From positions 3,790,501 to 3,854,500 of the forward strand of contig NZ_CP015093.1 in the NCBI RefSeq assembly GCF_001975705.1: 64,000 nt of DNA. The letters run 5' to 3'. Numbering within the stretch: the stretch's first letter is position 1; every line of letters begins with the position of its first letter. Made by a program: the position numbers and the translations under genes. Positions 19,051 through 28,368 of this stretch are shown piece after piece. The DNA is from Salipiger abyssi (lineage in GTDB: Bacteria; Pseudomonadota; Alphaproteobacteria; Rhodobacterales; Rhodobacteraceae). The notes beneath the pieces are model-generated. The model searched no databases, was not told the DNA's origin, and saw only the letters and a list, made by a program, of their open reading frames with translations.

Positions 19051-19320
19051 TCAGTGATAGCGGAACTCGCCCACCACCTGACGCCATTCCCCGGCAGAGA
19101 CCATCTTGCGGTGGGTATAGCGGATCGAGTGCAGCGGCCCCTCGATCTCGTCCTGCCAGAACTCGATGAATTCGAAGAGCTTCGGATGATCCGGCGCCAG
19201 ATCGTAATCCTGCCAGACGAAGGTGTTGAGAACGTTTCGGTAATCCGGCATCCGGTAGAAGATCTCGGCGGTGGTCAGACCGTAGCCCCTGAGCATGAGT
19301 TCCGTCGGCGTTTCCTGCAT
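19051..19320 (-). CDS. usg: Usg family protein
   Basis: 89 residues, whole-length match to the Usg family (METPTELMLRGYGLTTAEI-like start, then DYRNVLNTFVWQDYDLAPDHPKL from about residue 26). The family was named for its position upstream of trpF/trpB-region genes in alphaproteobacteria, and its function is unknown. Here it is not next to trp genes but is divergent from gyrA, with 192 bases between the starts. It carries no signal peptide or membrane segment and no catalytic motif can be seen. Confidence 0.85.
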   Translation of the reverse strand: MQETPTELMLRGYGLTTAEIFYRMPDYRNVLNTFVWQDYDLAPDHPKLFEFIEFWQDEIEGPLHSIRYTHRKMVSAGEWRQVVGEFRYH

Positions 19321-19439
19321 CGCTTTACCTCATCATGGTTCCATGTTTATAAGCCTGCGCGCCGAGTCGTTATTTTTCAACAAAAACAGATTGTTAGCAG
19401 GCAATCCCGGTGGCTGCCAGATTTGTAGTGCCGCTGCCA

Positions 19440-19469
19440 TTGCGCCCCATATCCTGTCTCTGATATAAG
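19440..19469 (+). promoter_or_regulatory. putative gyrA promoter
   Basis: TTGCGC (19440-19445), an 18-bp spacer and TATAAG (19464-19469), about 44 bases upstream of the gyrA start. The -10 is strong for this genome and the -35 is partial. An AT-rich stretch runs further upstream to 19370. Confidence 0.45.
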
Positions 19470-19512
19470 CGTTCTCAACAACATATAGCATAACGACGGA
19501 CAGGCGAGCATC

Positions 19513-22257
19513 GTGACCGACACGCCGGAACCCCCTGATAACGATGACGAAATGAGCGGACCGGAGCGCCCCGCGCCGAGCGGGCCGGCGATTTCGATCA
19601 TCGACGAGATGAAGTCGAGCTATCTCGACTACGCCATGAGCGTGATCGTCAGCCGCGCGATCCCGGATCTGCGCGACGGGCTAAAACCCGTGCACAGACG
19701 CATCCTTTATACGCTCTGGGAGAACGGGCAGACCAAGTCCAAGGGCTATCGCAAATGCGCCACCGCCGTGGGCGACGTGATGGGCCGCTATCACCCGCAT
19801 GGCGACTCGGCGGTCTATGACGCGCTGGTGCGCATGGCGCAGGATTTCTCCATGTCGCTGCCGCTGATCGACGGTCAGGGCAATTTCGGCTCCATGGATG
19901 GCGACCCGCCCGCCGCCTACCGGTATACGGAATCGCGGCTGGAGCGCTCCGCCGAGGCGCTGCTGGAGGATATCGACAAGGAGACCGTCGATTTCGTTCC
20001 CAACTACGCCAACGAGCGCAACGAGCCCGTGGTGCTGCCGGCGCGTTATCCCAATGTGCTGGTCAACGGTGCCGAGGGCATCGCCGTCGGCATGGCCACG
20101 CGCATCCCGCCGCACAATCTGGGCGAGGTGATCGACGCCACGCTGGCGCTGATCGAGAACCCCGATCTCAGCTCGGAGCAGCTTATCGAGTACATCCCCG
20201 CCCCGGATTTCCCCACGGGCGGCGTGATCCTCGGGCGCTCCGGCGCGCGCAAGGCCTATCTCGAAGGCCGCGGCTCGGTGATCATCCGCGCCAAGACCCG
20301 CGTCGAGGAGATCAAGCGCGACCGCTATGCCATCGTCATCGACGAGATCCCCTATCAGGTGAACAAGGCGACGATGATCGAGCGTATCGCCGAGGCCGTG
20401 CGCGACAAGAAGATCGAGGGCATTTCCCATGTGCAGGACGAATCCGACCGCTCCGGCGTGCGAGTCGTCGTCGAGCTCAAGCGCGACGCCACCGCCGAGG
20501 TGGTGCTGAACCAGCTCTTCCGCTTCACGCCGATGCAGACAAGCTTTGCCTGCAACATGCTGGCGCTGAACGGCGGGCGGCCCGAGCAGCTCACGCTTCG
20601 CGGCTTCCTCACCGCCTTCGTGGATTTCCGCGAGGACGTGGTGGCGCGCCGCACCGCCTATCTGCTGCGCAAGGCGCGTGAGCGGAGCCATATCCTCTGC
20701 GGTCTCGCCGTGGCGGTCAGCAATGTCGACGAGGTGGTCGCCACGATCCGCGCCTCTCAGGATGCGTCGGAAGCGCGCGAAAAGCTGATGACCCGGCGCT
20801 GGCCGGCGCATGACATCGCCGCCTATATCCAGCTCATCGACGATCCGACCCACAAGATGAACGAGGACGGCACCTATAACCTGAGCGAAAGCCAGGCCCG
20901 CGCCATCCTCGAGCTGCGCCTGCAACGGCTGACCCAGCTCGGCGTCAAGGAAGTGACGGACGAGCTCGAAGAGTTGGCGAAGAAGATCAAGGAATATCTC
21001 GAGATCCTCGGGAGCCGCGAGCGCATCATGGAGATCATCACCAACGAGATGGTCGCCGTGAAGGAGCAGTTCGCCGTGCCCCGCCGCACCGAGATCGCCG
21101 ACTGGGCCGGCGACATGGACGACGAGGACCTGATCGAGCGCGAGGACATGGTCGTCACGGTCACCGCCGGCGGCTATATCAAGCGCACGCCGCTGGCCGA
21201 GTTCCGCGCCCAGAAGCGCGGCGGCAAGGGTGTCTCGGGCGGCTCGCTGAAGGAAGACGACGTCGTCACGCAGCTCTTTGTGGCCAATACCCACACGCAG
21301 CTTCTGTTCTTCACCACCGCCGGCATGGTCTACAAGCTCAAGTGCTGGCGCCTGCCGCAGGGCGGCCGTACCTCCAAGGGCAAGGCCATCGTCAATATCC
21401 TGCCGATCCCGCAGGGCGTCTCGGTGGCGGCGATCATGCCGGTCGACCGCGACGAGGAGGATTGGGACGATCTGCAAATCGTCTTCGCCACCTCCAAGGG
21501 CTCGGTGCGCCGCAACCGGCTGTCGGATTTCACCAATGTCATGCGCAACGGCAAGATCGCGATGAAATTCGAGGGCGAGGACGAGGCCACCCGCCTGATC
21601 AACGCCCGCATCTGCTCCGAAGACGACGACGTCATGCTGGTCACCGATTCCGGTCGCGCGATCCGCTTCCCGGTGCCCGATGTGCGGGTGTTCAACTCAC
21701 GCAACTCCACCGGCGTGCGCGGCGTCAAGCTGAACAATGGCGACGAGGTCGTGTCGATGTCGGTGATCCGCCACTTCGAAGCCGAGTCCGACGAACGCGC
21801 CTCCTATCTCAAGATGCGCCGGCTGATGGCCGGGGTGACCGAGGACGAGGGCGCCGACGAGGAAGACGGCAATGCCGACAGCCTGCTGCCGTCCGAGCGC
21901 TATGCCGAGATGTCGGCGGCGGAAAACCTGATCCTGACGATCACCGCCAAGGGTCTGGGCAAGCTGTCCTCGTCGCATGACTACCCGATCCGGGGCCGTG
22001 GCGGCATGGGCGTGACCGCCTGGGAAAAATCCATGCGCGGCGGGCCGATCGTGGCCTCCTTCCCGGTCGAGATGGACGACCAGATCATGCTCGCCACCTC
22101 CACCGGCCAGTCGATCCGCGTGCCGGTCGAGGGCATCTCCTTCCGCTCGCGCAGCGCCGGCGGCGTGAAGGTGTTCAACACCCGTGCCGGCGAGACGGTG
22201 GTTTCCGTCGCCTGGATCGCCGATCAGGGCGACGAAGAGGACGAGGCGGAGAGCTGA
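19513..22257 (+). CDS. gyrA: DNA gyrase subunit A
   Basis: 914 residues. Breakage-reunion domain: catalytic Tyr in YRYTESRLE, and the quinolone-determining stretch [17 protein letters not shown], with the Ser and Asp that resistance mutations usually change both intact. The C-terminal beta-pinwheel carries the GyrA box-like QKRGGKG that distinguishes gyrase from topoisomerase IV ParC. An acidic insert ([10 protein letters not shown]) lies between two blades, and the tail is acidic (DEEDEAES). The start is GTG at 19513. Paired with GyrB it introduces negative supercoils. It is a stand-alone unit with its own terminator at 22283-22317. Confidence 0.98.
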   Translation: MTDTPEPPDNDDEMSGPERPAPSGPAISIIDEMKSSYLDYAMSVIVSRAIPDLRDGLKPVHRRILYTLWENGQTKSKGYRKCATAVGDVMGRYHPHGDSAVYDALVRMAQDFSMSLPLIDGQGNFGSMDGDPPAAYRYTESRLERSAEALLEDIDKETVDFVPNYANERNEPVVLPARYPNVLVNGAEGIAVGMATRIPPHNLGEVIDATLALIENPDLSSEQLIEYIPAPDFPTGGVILGRSGARKAYLEGRGSVIIRAKTRVEEIKRDRYAIVIDEIPYQVNKATMIERIAEAVRDKKIEGISHVQDESDRSGVRVVVELKRDATAEVVLNQLFRFTPMQTSFACNMLALNGGRPEQLTLRGFLTAFVDFREDVVARRTAYLLRKARERSHILCGLAVAVSNVDEVVATIRASQDASEAREKLMTRRWPAHDIAAYIQLIDDPTHKMNEDGTYNLSESQARAILELRLQRLTQLGVKEVTDELEELAKKIKEYLEILGSRERIMEIITNEMVAVKEQFAVPRRTEIADWAGDMDDEDLIEREDMVVTVTAGGYIKRTPLAEFRAQKRGGKGVSGGSLKEDDVVTQLFVANTHTQLLFFTTAGMVYKLKCWRLPQGGRTSKGKAIVNILPIPQGVSVAAIMPVDRDEEDWDDLQIVFATSKGSVRRNRLSDFTNVMRNGKIAMKFEGEDEATRLINARICSEDDDVMLVTDSGRAIRFPVPDVRVFNSRNSTGVRGVKLNNGDEVVSMSVIRHFEAESDERASYLKMRRLMAGVTEDEGADEEDGNADSLLPSERYAEMSAAENLILTITAKGLGKLSSSHDYPIRGRGGMGVTAWEKSMRGGPIVASFPVEMDDQIMLATSTGQSIRVPVEGISFRSRSAGGVKVFNTRAGETVVSVAWIADQGDEEDEAES

Positions 22258-22282
22258 TCTCTGCCAAAGCGCGAAACACATG

Positions 22283-22317
22283 CATCCCGGCCCAGGCTCT
22301 TGGCCGGGATGTTTTTT
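22283..22317 (+). terminator. Rho-independent terminator of gyrA
   Basis: Perfect 10-bp stem CATCCCGGCC / GGCCGGGATG (22283-22292, 22302-22311) with a 9-nt loop and six T (22312-22317), 26 bases after the gyrA stop. Confidence 0.9.
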
Positions 22318-22372
22318 GAGTATTTTCAGAAAGATGAAAAACCATCTGCATTCATCTTTCCGATAAATACTC
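22318..22372. repeat. inverted repeat following the gyrA terminator
   Basis: Arms GAGTATTT (22318-22325) with AAATACTC (22365-22372) and AAAGATGAA (22330-22338) with TTCATCTTT (22351-22359) form one interrupted AT-rich hairpin. Copies of this type occur widely in Rhodobacterales intergenic DNA. Function unknown. Confidence 0.6.
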
Positions 22373-22459
22373 ACATTGCGACATTGCGGGCCGAGCGCGA
22401 CGCTCCGGTGACAGCGCGGCGCTCTTGGCCGGCGGGGGCTGAGACCCCATATTGCGGAT

Positions 22460-23155
22460 ATGTTGAAGTTCACGCCGATTCTGCTCGCCCTGCTCTATGC
22501 GATTGCGATGTATCGCTTTTCCGTCTGGCGCACCGCGCGCGAGCTGGACGCGAAATCGAGCGAGCTGGCCGATGCGCGGCTCAAGGCGCTGACCGACCGC
22601 ATGGCCCGCGCGCTCGACCTGCCGCGCATCCGGGTGAATATCTACGAGATCGAACCGGTGAACGGTCTGGCGGCGCCGGATGGGCGGATCTTCATCACGC
22701 GGGGCTTTTACAACCGTTACCGCGCCGGCGAGGTCAGCGCCGAGGAGATGGCCAGCGTCATCGCCCATGAGCTGGGCCATGTGGCGCTGGGGCATTCGCG
22801 GCGGCGGATGATCGATTTTTCCGGCCAGAACGCGCTGCGCACGGCGCTGGCCATGGTGCTGTCGCGCTTTCTGCCGGGCATCGGGCCGTGGCTCGCCAAT
22901 ATTCTGATGTCGCTGCTTGCGGCCCGACTGTCGCGCGGCGACGAATACGAGGCCGACGCCTATGCCGCCGCCCTGCTGCACAAGGCCGGCATCGGTGTCG
23001 GGCCGCAGAAGTCCTTGTTTTCCAAGCTCGAAGCGCTCACCGCAAATCGCGGCGGCGCGATGCCCGCCTGGCTGCTCTCGCATCCCAAGACGCATGAGCG
23101 CATCGCCGCGCTGGAGAAACTCGAAGCCCGCTGGTCGGCCACGCAAGGCGGCTGA
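22460..23155 (+). CDS. M48-family zinc metallopeptidase, membrane anchored
   Basis: 231 residues. An N-terminal hydrophobic segment (residues about 4-20) could anchor it to the inner membrane. The zinc site is HELGH at residues 103-107, with the third ligand Glu in RGDEYEADAYA downstream; the latter motif is diagnostic of M48 (HtpX/Oma1/BepA-type). SHPKTHERI near the C-terminus is typical of the same group. It probably degrades or trims membrane or envelope proteins. It is shorter than HtpX and lacks its four membrane spans. It is not part of an obvious operon. Confidence 0.9.
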   Translation: MLKFTPILLALLYAIAMYRFSVWRTARELDAKSSELADARLKALTDRMARALDLPRIRVNIYEIEPVNGLAAPDGRIFITRGFYNRYRAGEVSAEEMASVIAHELGHVALGHSRRRMIDFSGQNALRTALAMVLSRFLPGIGPWLANILMSLLAARLSRGDEYEADAYAAALLHKAGIGVGPQKSLFSKLEALTANRGGAMPAWLLSHPKTHERIAALEKLEARWSATQGG

Positions 23156-23368
23156 GTCCGGCACGCCCTGCCCGGTCTTCGCCTTTCCGCTCTCGCCCCT
23201 GACCCCGTCGATGGAAACGATGTGTTTCCTCCGCACCGGGATTTTCCATGTCTAAAATGCGGCCCTTACATGCTATTCTCGCCACATTGTGGCGTTGACG
23301 CGACGGTATCCACGGCCTGTTCAGGCCCAGACAAATCGGAAGAATTCCGTTCACGGGAAGGGAAAGTA

Positions 23369-24262
23369 ATGCCTGATTATTCGAAAATCTTTACCTACGA
23401 GGTGGAAGGCCTGTCCTACACGGTCTCGCTTTACGAGCAGGACGGCGCCTTTCTGGCGGATATTTCCGTCCTCGAAGGCGGCATGGATGTAAACGCGCTC
23501 TATTTCGGCGATGACGAATTCTCCGGCGAGAGCGTCTCGCTGGACGGCCCGCTCAACATGAACGGCACCCGGCTCGACGGCGAGAAGATCCAGTGGGACG
23601 ATGCCGAGGCGCTCAGCGATCCGGGCCTCGGGCCGGAGGGCGAGGACAAGGAAACCTATGTTTCCGAAGGCGACACGCTGACCGTCGAGCTCGATATCGA
23701 GAGCCTCGACGAGATCGACGTGTTCGGCATCCGCGCGACCTCGACCACCACCGAATCCGGCTCGATCAAGGCAGTCTCGGACGACCCCGAAGAGCCGGAA
23801 GAGCCCATTGAGCCAACCTTCGAGAAGGTGCTGTTCGGCACCGATGTCTCGGACAGCGGCGAGGTGTTTGACGGTGTGTTCATCGTCGACGAACCGCGCG
23901 AGGGCTATGAGTATTCGCTCCCCGAGGGCGAAGAGCCGACCTTCGAGAACTACCTCACCTATTACGAGGAAGAGGTGGACGGCTACGACATCCCCTCGCT
24001 CGACTCGATTGTTTTCTATTCCTTCCACGAGGACGGCTACCCGGTCGAGCAGTTCCGCATTGACGCTCCGGAAGGCGGCTTCCAGAGTGCCGACGAGGTG
24101 CTCGAGGCCTATGACGCCGCCATCGAGGCGGGCGCACTCGATCCCGAGGAGGTCGCCAGCGGCGACCTGATCGCGGCGCTCAGCCTCGGTGAAGAGGACG
24201 ACACGCCGGAAGACGTCGTTGAAGCCGGCGACGAGGCCGAGGACGACCTCGAAATGATCTGA
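23369..24262 (+). CDS. highly acidic protein of unknown function
   Basis: 297 residues, very rich in Glu/Asp and poor in basic residues, with no signal peptide or membrane segment. The N-terminal part (MPDYSKIFTYEVEGLSYTVS onward) looks like beta-strand repeats. A segment near 105-130 (ELDIESLDEIDVFGIRATST) resembles stretches I have seen in calcium-binding or type I-secreted roseobacter proteins. A DDPEEPEEPIEP linker (about 140-152) separates two halves. The C-terminal tail is again acidic. The start at 23369 follows GGGAAGGGAAAG. A strongly acidic composition with a signal-less start would suit type I secretion, but no transporter is nearby. Function unknown. Confidence 0.7.
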   Translation: MPDYSKIFTYEVEGLSYTVSLYEQDGAFLADISVLEGGMDVNALYFGDDEFSGESVSLDGPLNMNGTRLDGEKIQWDDAEALSDPGLGPEGEDKETYVSEGDTLTVELDIESLDEIDVFGIRATSTTTESGSIKAVSDDPEEPEEPIEPTFEKVLFGTDVSDSGEVFDGVFIVDEPREGYEYSLPEGEEPTFENYLTYYEEEVDGYDIPSLDSIVFYSFHEDGYPVEQFRIDAPEGGFQSADEVLEAYDAAIEAGALDPEEVASGDLIAALSLGEEDDTPEDVVEAGDEAEDDLEMI

Positions 24263-24379
24263 TCCATAGGGCGGGCGCCACGGCGCCCGTCTGTCCCTGC
24301 GGCCCGGAGGATACGCACGCAGGGCGTAATTTCAGCCCGCCCTTCGCGCCCACCGCGAAGCGTCACAGCCCCTCCGCCT

Positions 24380-24709
24380 TCAGCGATCAATCAGCCACTT
24401 TATGCGCCGGCGCTTTTCGGAATCGGTACGGTCGCTGTAAATCACATCGCGCAGCCGGGCGCTTTGCCCCGCCGGGATCATCGCGGGGTCGAGCCCCGGC
24501 ACCAGGAACATGAGCTGCCGCTGCTCCGCATAGGTCAGCGGAATCGGGCGTCCGAAGGTGAGCGGCAGATCGCGCGTGTTGGGCCGCGACCCGCTATCGG
24601 CAGAGGCCGCGACCGGCGCCAGGAGCGCGGTTGCAAGCCCGAGACAGAGCGCGGTTGCAAGCCCGAGACAGAGCGCGCCGCAGAGCTTTGCCGAGACAGT
24701 TGTCTTCAT
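24380..24709 (-). CDS. small secreted protein of unknown function
   Basis: 109 residues with a long signal peptide (MKTTVSAKLCGALCLGLATA..., cleavage near ASA-DS at about 37). The mature part ends IYSDRTDSEKRRRIKWLIDR. The hydrophobic core is lengthened by a tandem duplication of 24 bp (24623-24646 and 24647-24670) that encodes eight repeated residues. The mature region (LTFGRPIPLTYAEQRQLMFLVPGLDP) is not one I recognise. A much longer open frame continues upstream opposite thrS, but the ATG at 24709 with its signal peptide is the credible start. It converges on the acidic-protein gene. Confidence 0.65.
   Translation of the reverse strand: MKTTVSAKLCGALCLGLATALCLGLATALLAPVAASADSGSRPNTRDLPLTFGRPIPLTYAEQRQLMFLVPGLDPAMIPAGQSARLRDVIYSDRTDSEKRRRIKWLIDR
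24623..24676. repeat. 24-bp tandem duplication inside a signal peptide
   Basis: Two identical 24-bp units (24623-24646, 24647-24670) and six bases of a third. The unit is a multiple of three, so the minus-strand frame is kept and the signal peptide gains eight residues. Confidence 0.85.
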
Positions 24710-24812
24710 TGCACAGACCTTTCCCTTTCCTAAGAGATATTCCGCTATTGCGCCGCCGCAAGCCCCCGAAGCACAGACCGGGCACAGGTTTTCGCCCTCC
24801 GCAGCGGGGTTC

Positions 24813-24841
24813 TTGACACCCCTGCCCCCGCGCGCCACAAG
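24813..24841 (+). promoter_or_regulatory. putative thrS promoter
   Basis: A perfect TTGACA (24813-24818) is followed after 17 bp by a weak -10 (CACAAG, 24836-24841), 67 bases upstream of the thrS ATG. Only the -35 is convincing. Confidence 0.35.
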
Positions 24842-24907
24842 GCGGCACCGACATAACCCGCAACCGGGCGTTCCGTGGGCGCCAAACTGACGAGGAGAGC
24901 CAGACAC

Positions 24908-26857
24908 ATGGCCCAAATCTCTCTTACCTTTCCCGATGGCAATGCGCGTGAATTCGACAAGGGCGTGACCCCTGCCGAGATCGCCGCGTCGATCTCGAAA
25001 TCGCTCGGCAAGAAGGCCATCTCGGCCATGGTCGACGGCCAGCACTGGGATCTGCAATGGCCGATCGAGGCCGATGCCGCCATCGCCATCAACACCATGC
25101 AGGACGAAGCCCCGGCGCTGGAACTCATCCGGCACGACATGGCCCACGTCATGGCCCGCGCCGTGCAGGAGATCTGGCCGGAGACCAAGGTCACCATCGG
25201 CCCGGTGACGGAGCATGGCTGGTTCTACGATTTCGACCGCGAAGAGCCCTTCACGCCCGAAGATCTCGGCCAGATCGAGGCGAAGATGAAGGAGATCATC
25301 AACGCCCGCGAGCCGGTGACCACCGAGATCTGGGAGCGCGAGCGCGCGCGTAAGTTCTATGAGCAGAACGGCGAGCCCTATAAGGTCGAGCTGGTGGACC
25401 GCATTCCCGAGGACGCGGCGATCCGCATGTACTGGCATGGCGGCTGGCAGGATCTGTGCCGCGGCCCGCATCTTCAGCATACCGGCCAGCTTCCGGCGGA
25501 TGCCTTCAAACTCATGGGCGTCTCCGGCGCCTACTGGTTCGGCGATGTGAATCGGCCGATGCTTCAGCGCGTCTCGGGCGTGGCCTTCCGCAACCGCGAC
25601 GATCTCAAGAAATACCTCAATTTCCTTGAGGAAGCCGCCAAGCGCGACCACCGCAAGCTCGGCCGCGAGATGGATCTCTTCCACATGCAGGAAGAGGCGC
25701 CGGGCCAGGTCTTCTGGCACCCGAACGGCTGGTCCATCTACACCACGCTGCAAGACTATATGCGCCGCCAGCAGCAGCGCGGCGGTTATGTCGAGGTGAA
25801 CACGCCGCAGGTCGTCGACCGCAAGCTGTGGGAAGCCTCGGGCCACTGGGAGAAATACCAGGACAATATGTTCATCGTCGAAGTGGACGAGGAGCATGCG
25901 CGCGAGAAATCGGTGAACGCGCTGAAGCCGATGAACTGCCCCTGTCACGTTCAGATCTTCAACCAGGGGCTCAAGAGCTATCGCGACCTGCCGCTGCGCA
26001 TGGCCGAATTCGGCTCCTGCAACCGCTACGAGCCCTCGGGCGCGCTGCACGGTATCATGCGGGTGCGCGGCTTTACCCAGGACGATGCGCATATCTTCTG
26101 CACCGAAGAGCAGATTGCCGAGGAGACCGAGAAATTCATCGGCTTCCTCGCCGGCATCTACCGCGATCTCGGCTTCCCGACCTACAAGATCAAGTTCTCC
26201 GACCGGCCCGATACCCGCGCCGGCTCCGACGAGGTCTGGGACCGCGCCGAAAAAGCGCTGATGGATGCCACGCGCGCGGTCACCAACGATGTGGAGCTGA
26301 ACCCGGGCGAAGGCGCCTTCTACGGGCCCAAGCTGGAATTCGTGCTGACCGACGCCATCGGGCGCGACTGGCAATGCGGCACGCTCCAGGTGGATTTCGT
26401 GCTGCCCGAGCGGCTGGATGCGACCTATGTGGGCGCGGATGGCGACAAGCACCGCCCGGTGATGCTGCACCGCGCGACGCTGGGCTCTTTCGAGCGCTTC
26501 ATCGGCATCCTGATCGAGGAACACGCGGGCAAGCTGCCCTTCTGGCTGGCGCCGCGTCAGGTGGTGGTCGCTTCGATCACCTCGGAGGCCGACGAGTATG
26601 TTTATGAGGTCGTCGCTGCCTTGAAGGCCGCCGGGGTCCGCGCCGAGGCCGATACGCGCAACGAAAAGATCAACTACAAGGTGCGCGAGCATTCCGTGGG
26701 CAAGGTGCCGGTGATCCTCGCCGTGGGCCATCGCGAGGTCGAGGAGCGCACCGTGACCGTGCGCCGGCTTGGCGAGAAACAGACCCAGGTGCGCCCGCTC
26801 GATGAGCTCGCCGCCGAGCTGGCTCTGGATGCGACGCCGCCGGACCTGCGCGACTGA
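24908..26857 (+). CDS. thrS: threonyl-tRNA synthetase
   Basis: 649 residues, full length for bacterial ThrRS. The TGS domain occupies residues 1-60. The editing domain (about 65-220) carries [11 protein letters not shown]. The class II core has motif 2 [14 protein letters not shown] and motif 3 [17 protein letters not shown]. Zinc-site residues appear in [10 protein letters not shown] and the HGIMRVRG block. The C-terminal anticodon-binding domain is HGTP ([11 protein letters not shown] onward). It charges tRNA-Thr. ATG 24908 is preferred over codons 33 bases upstream because it aligns with the usual [11 protein letters not shown] start and has GAGGAGAG before it. Confidence 0.98.
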   Translation: MAQISLTFPDGNAREFDKGVTPAEIAASISKSLGKKAISAMVDGQHWDLQWPIEADAAIAINTMQDEAPALELIRHDMAHVMARAVQEIWPETKVTIGPVTEHGWFYDFDREEPFTPEDLGQIEAKMKEIINAREPVTTEIWERERARKFYEQNGEPYKVELVDRIPEDAAIRMYWHGGWQDLCRGPHLQHTGQLPADAFKLMGVSGAYWFGDVNRPMLQRVSGVAFRNRDDLKKYLNFLEEAAKRDHRKLGREMDLFHMQEEAPGQVFWHPNGWSIYTTLQDYMRRQQQRGGYVEVNTPQVVDRKLWEASGHWEKYQDNMFIVEVDEEHAREKSVNALKPMNCPCHVQIFNQGLKSYRDLPLRMAEFGSCNRYEPSGALHGIMRVRGFTQDDAHIFCTEEQIAEETEKFIGFLAGIYRDLGFPTYKIKFSDRPDTRAGSDEVWDRAEKALMDATRAVTNDVELNPGEGAFYGPKLEFVLTDAIGRDWQCGTLQVDFVLPERLDATYVGADGDKHRPVMLHRATLGSFERFIGILIEEHAGKLPFWLAPRQVVVASITSEADEYVYEVVAALKAAGVRAEADTRNEKINYKVREHSVGKVPVILAVGHREVEERTVTVRRLGEKQTQVRPLDELAAELALDATPPDLRD

Positions 26858-26885
26858 TCGCTGAGCATTGTAACAATTCTCACGC

Positions 26886-26914
26886 CCGGCCCCCGCAGCC
26901 TCTGCGGGGGCCGG
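26886..26914 (+). terminator. hairpin terminator after thrS
   Basis: Perfect 13-bp GC stem (26886-26898 with 26902-26914) and a 3-nt loop, 28 bases after the thrS stop. The tract after it (TTGCGTTG) is only partly T-rich, so it may work with Rho or as an RNA 3'-end stabiliser. Confidence 0.6.
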
Positions 26915-26952
26915 TTGCGTTGTAACATCCGTGATCGCGGGCCGGCCCTGAC

Positions 26953-26978
26953 GTAACGGAATGTTTCAGCCCTGCGAA
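26953..26978 (+). promoter_or_regulatory. ECF-sigma-type promoter motif of the bufferin operon
   Basis: GTAACG (26953-26958), exactly 16 bp, then CGAA (26975-26978). From memory, Caulobacter sigma-F promoters have the consensus GTAACC-N16-CGAA and control a homologous DUF2282/DUF692/DUF2063/DoxX operon. The match in sequence, spacing and downstream genes makes this a good candidate. The leader would be about 175 nt long. No sigma factor gene is in the window. Confidence 0.6.
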
Positions 26979-27160
26979 AATCTCCCATTCTTTCAATCCC
27001 CTGCGCCCCACCATCCGGGCGGAAACGCTGACGCGACCTGACACACGCGTGAAGAACGGCGCCGTGAATGGCCCGTGGCGACGTGTCGCGGCACCCTATG
27101 AGAGCCCGAGGGAGGACCCGCCGGGCTCAACGGGACAAACCAGATTAGGGAAGTCAAATC

Positions 27161-27466
27161 ATGTCGAACAAAGTGAAATCCGCCGCGCTTATGGGCGCTG
27201 TCGCCGCCGCTCTGACCATGACCGCGCATGTGGCTCAGGCTCAGGAGAAAGAGAAATGCTTCGGTGTCGCGCTGGCCGGCCAGAACGACTGCGCCGCCGG
27301 CCCCGGCACCACCTGCGCCGGCACCTCCAAGGTCGATTATCAGGGCAATGCCTGGACGCTGGTCGATGCCGGCACCTGCATGGAGGTCGAGCTGCCGGCG
27401 ATGATGGACGGCACCGAGCGCATGGGTTCGCTCGAAGCGCTCGACCGCGATCTGCCGCAATCGTGA
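27161..27466 (+). CDS. bufA: bufferin-family peptide precursor (BufA, DUF2282)
   Basis: 101 residues. A signal peptide (residues 1-27, ending AQA-Q) precedes a small mature part with four cysteines at 33, 44, 52 and 73. They sit in the family-typical setting [23 protein letters not shown] and DAGTC. DUF2282 proteins are precursors of bufferins. These are exported copper-binding RiPPs in which the DUF692 oxidase, helped by the DUF2063 partner, turns cysteines into thiooxazole groups. The next two genes are exactly those partners. The mature peptide probably buffers copper or a similar metal in the periplasm. A strong AGGGAAG site precedes ATG. Confidence 0.9.
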   Translation: MSNKVKSAALMGAVAAALTMTAHVAQAQEKEKCFGVALAGQNDCAAGPGTTCAGTSKVDYQGNAWTLVDAGTCMEVELPAMMDGTERMGSLEALDRDLPQS

Positions 27467-27519
27467 CGGCTGCGCGGGGCGGTGCAGGCCGCCCCGCGCC
27501 TTTACGGGAGGACAGGCCC

Positions 27520-28368
27520 ATGACACGTACCATTCTGCCCGCCGCGCCGGGCGTCGGCTACAAGCCGCAGCATTTCGACGACATCCTTGCCGGTGCCGCG
27601 CCGGTGCAATGGCTGGAGATCCATGCCGAGAACTACATGGGCGACGGTGGCCGCCCGCTGGCGCAGCTCCGCGCGCTGGCCGAGCGCTTTGCCATCTCGG
27701 TGCATGGTGTCGGCCTCTCCATCGGCGGCGAAGGCGCGCTCGACCCTGACCACCTCGCGCGGCTGACGCATCTCATCGGCTGGCTGAACCCGGCGAGCTT
27801 TTCCGAACATCTCGCCTGGTCCACCCATGACAGCGCGTTCCTGAACGACCTGCTGCCGCTGCCCTATACCGACGCCACGCTGAGCCGGGTGGTCGCGCAT
27901 ATCGACCAGGTGCAGGAGGCGCTGGGCCGGCCCATGCTGCTGGAAAACCCCTCCTCTTATCTCGCCTTCGCCGAGAGCAGCTGGGAAGAGCCCGCATTCC
28001 TGCGCGAGATCGCCCGGCGCAGCGGCTGCGGGTTGCTGCTCGACGTCAACAATGTCTTTGTCTCCGCCACCAATCTCGGTTTCACGCCGCAGAGCTATAT
28101 CGACGCCTTCCCGCTGGAGCTGGTGGGCGAGATCCATGTCGGCGGCCATGACACGGATGAGGACGACCACGGCGCGCCGCTGCTGATCGACAGCCACGGG
28201 CGCGAGGTGGCCGATCCGGTCTGGGCGCTGCTCGATTACACGCTGGCGCGCTCGGGGCCGAAACCGGTTCTCATCGAATGGGACACCGACGTGCCCGACT
28301 GGTCCGTGCTGGCCGAAGAGGCCCGCAGGGCGGATGAGGCGCTCTCCCGGCTGAGGATCGCCGCATGA
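27520..28368 (+). CDS. bufB: DUF692 multinuclear iron oxidase (BufB, MNIO family)
   Basis: 282 residues, a whole-length match to DUF692/MNIO, a TIM-barrel enzyme with two or three iron ions. The metal-site blocks are visible in order: WLEIHAENYMGDGG (about 31-44), SVHGVGLSIGG, SEHLAWS, LLLDVNNVFVSATN, GEIHVGGHD and LIEWDTD. It should modify cysteines of the BufA peptide encoded 53 bases upstream. ATG 27520 has GGGAGGACAGG before it. The stop overlaps the DUF2063 gene by four bases, indicating translational coupling. It is cytoplasmic; modification occurs before peptide export. Confidence 0.92.
   Translation: MTRTILPAAPGVGYKPQHFDDILAGAAPVQWLEIHAENYMGDGGRPLAQLRALAERFAISVHGVGLSIGGEGALDPDHLARLTHLIGWLNPASFSEHLAWSTHDSAFLNDLLPLPYTDATLSRVVAHIDQVQEALGRPMLLENPSSYLAFAESSWEEPAFLREIARRSGCGLLLDVNNVFVSATNLGFTPQSYIDAFPLELVGEIHVGGHDTDEDDHGAPLLIDSHGREVADPVWALLDYTLARSGPKPVLIEWDTDVPDWSVLAEEARRADEALSRLRIAA

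Noticed and set aside
19783..19840. Possible quinolone resistance change in gyrA
   Set aside because: The [11 protein letters not shown] stretch keeps the Ser and Asp of the sensitive form.
24710..26731. A long upstream extension of the small secreted gene opposite thrS
   Set aside because: thrS on the plus strand is certain. Only the part after the ATG at 24709 has a signal peptide, so the extension is a shadow.
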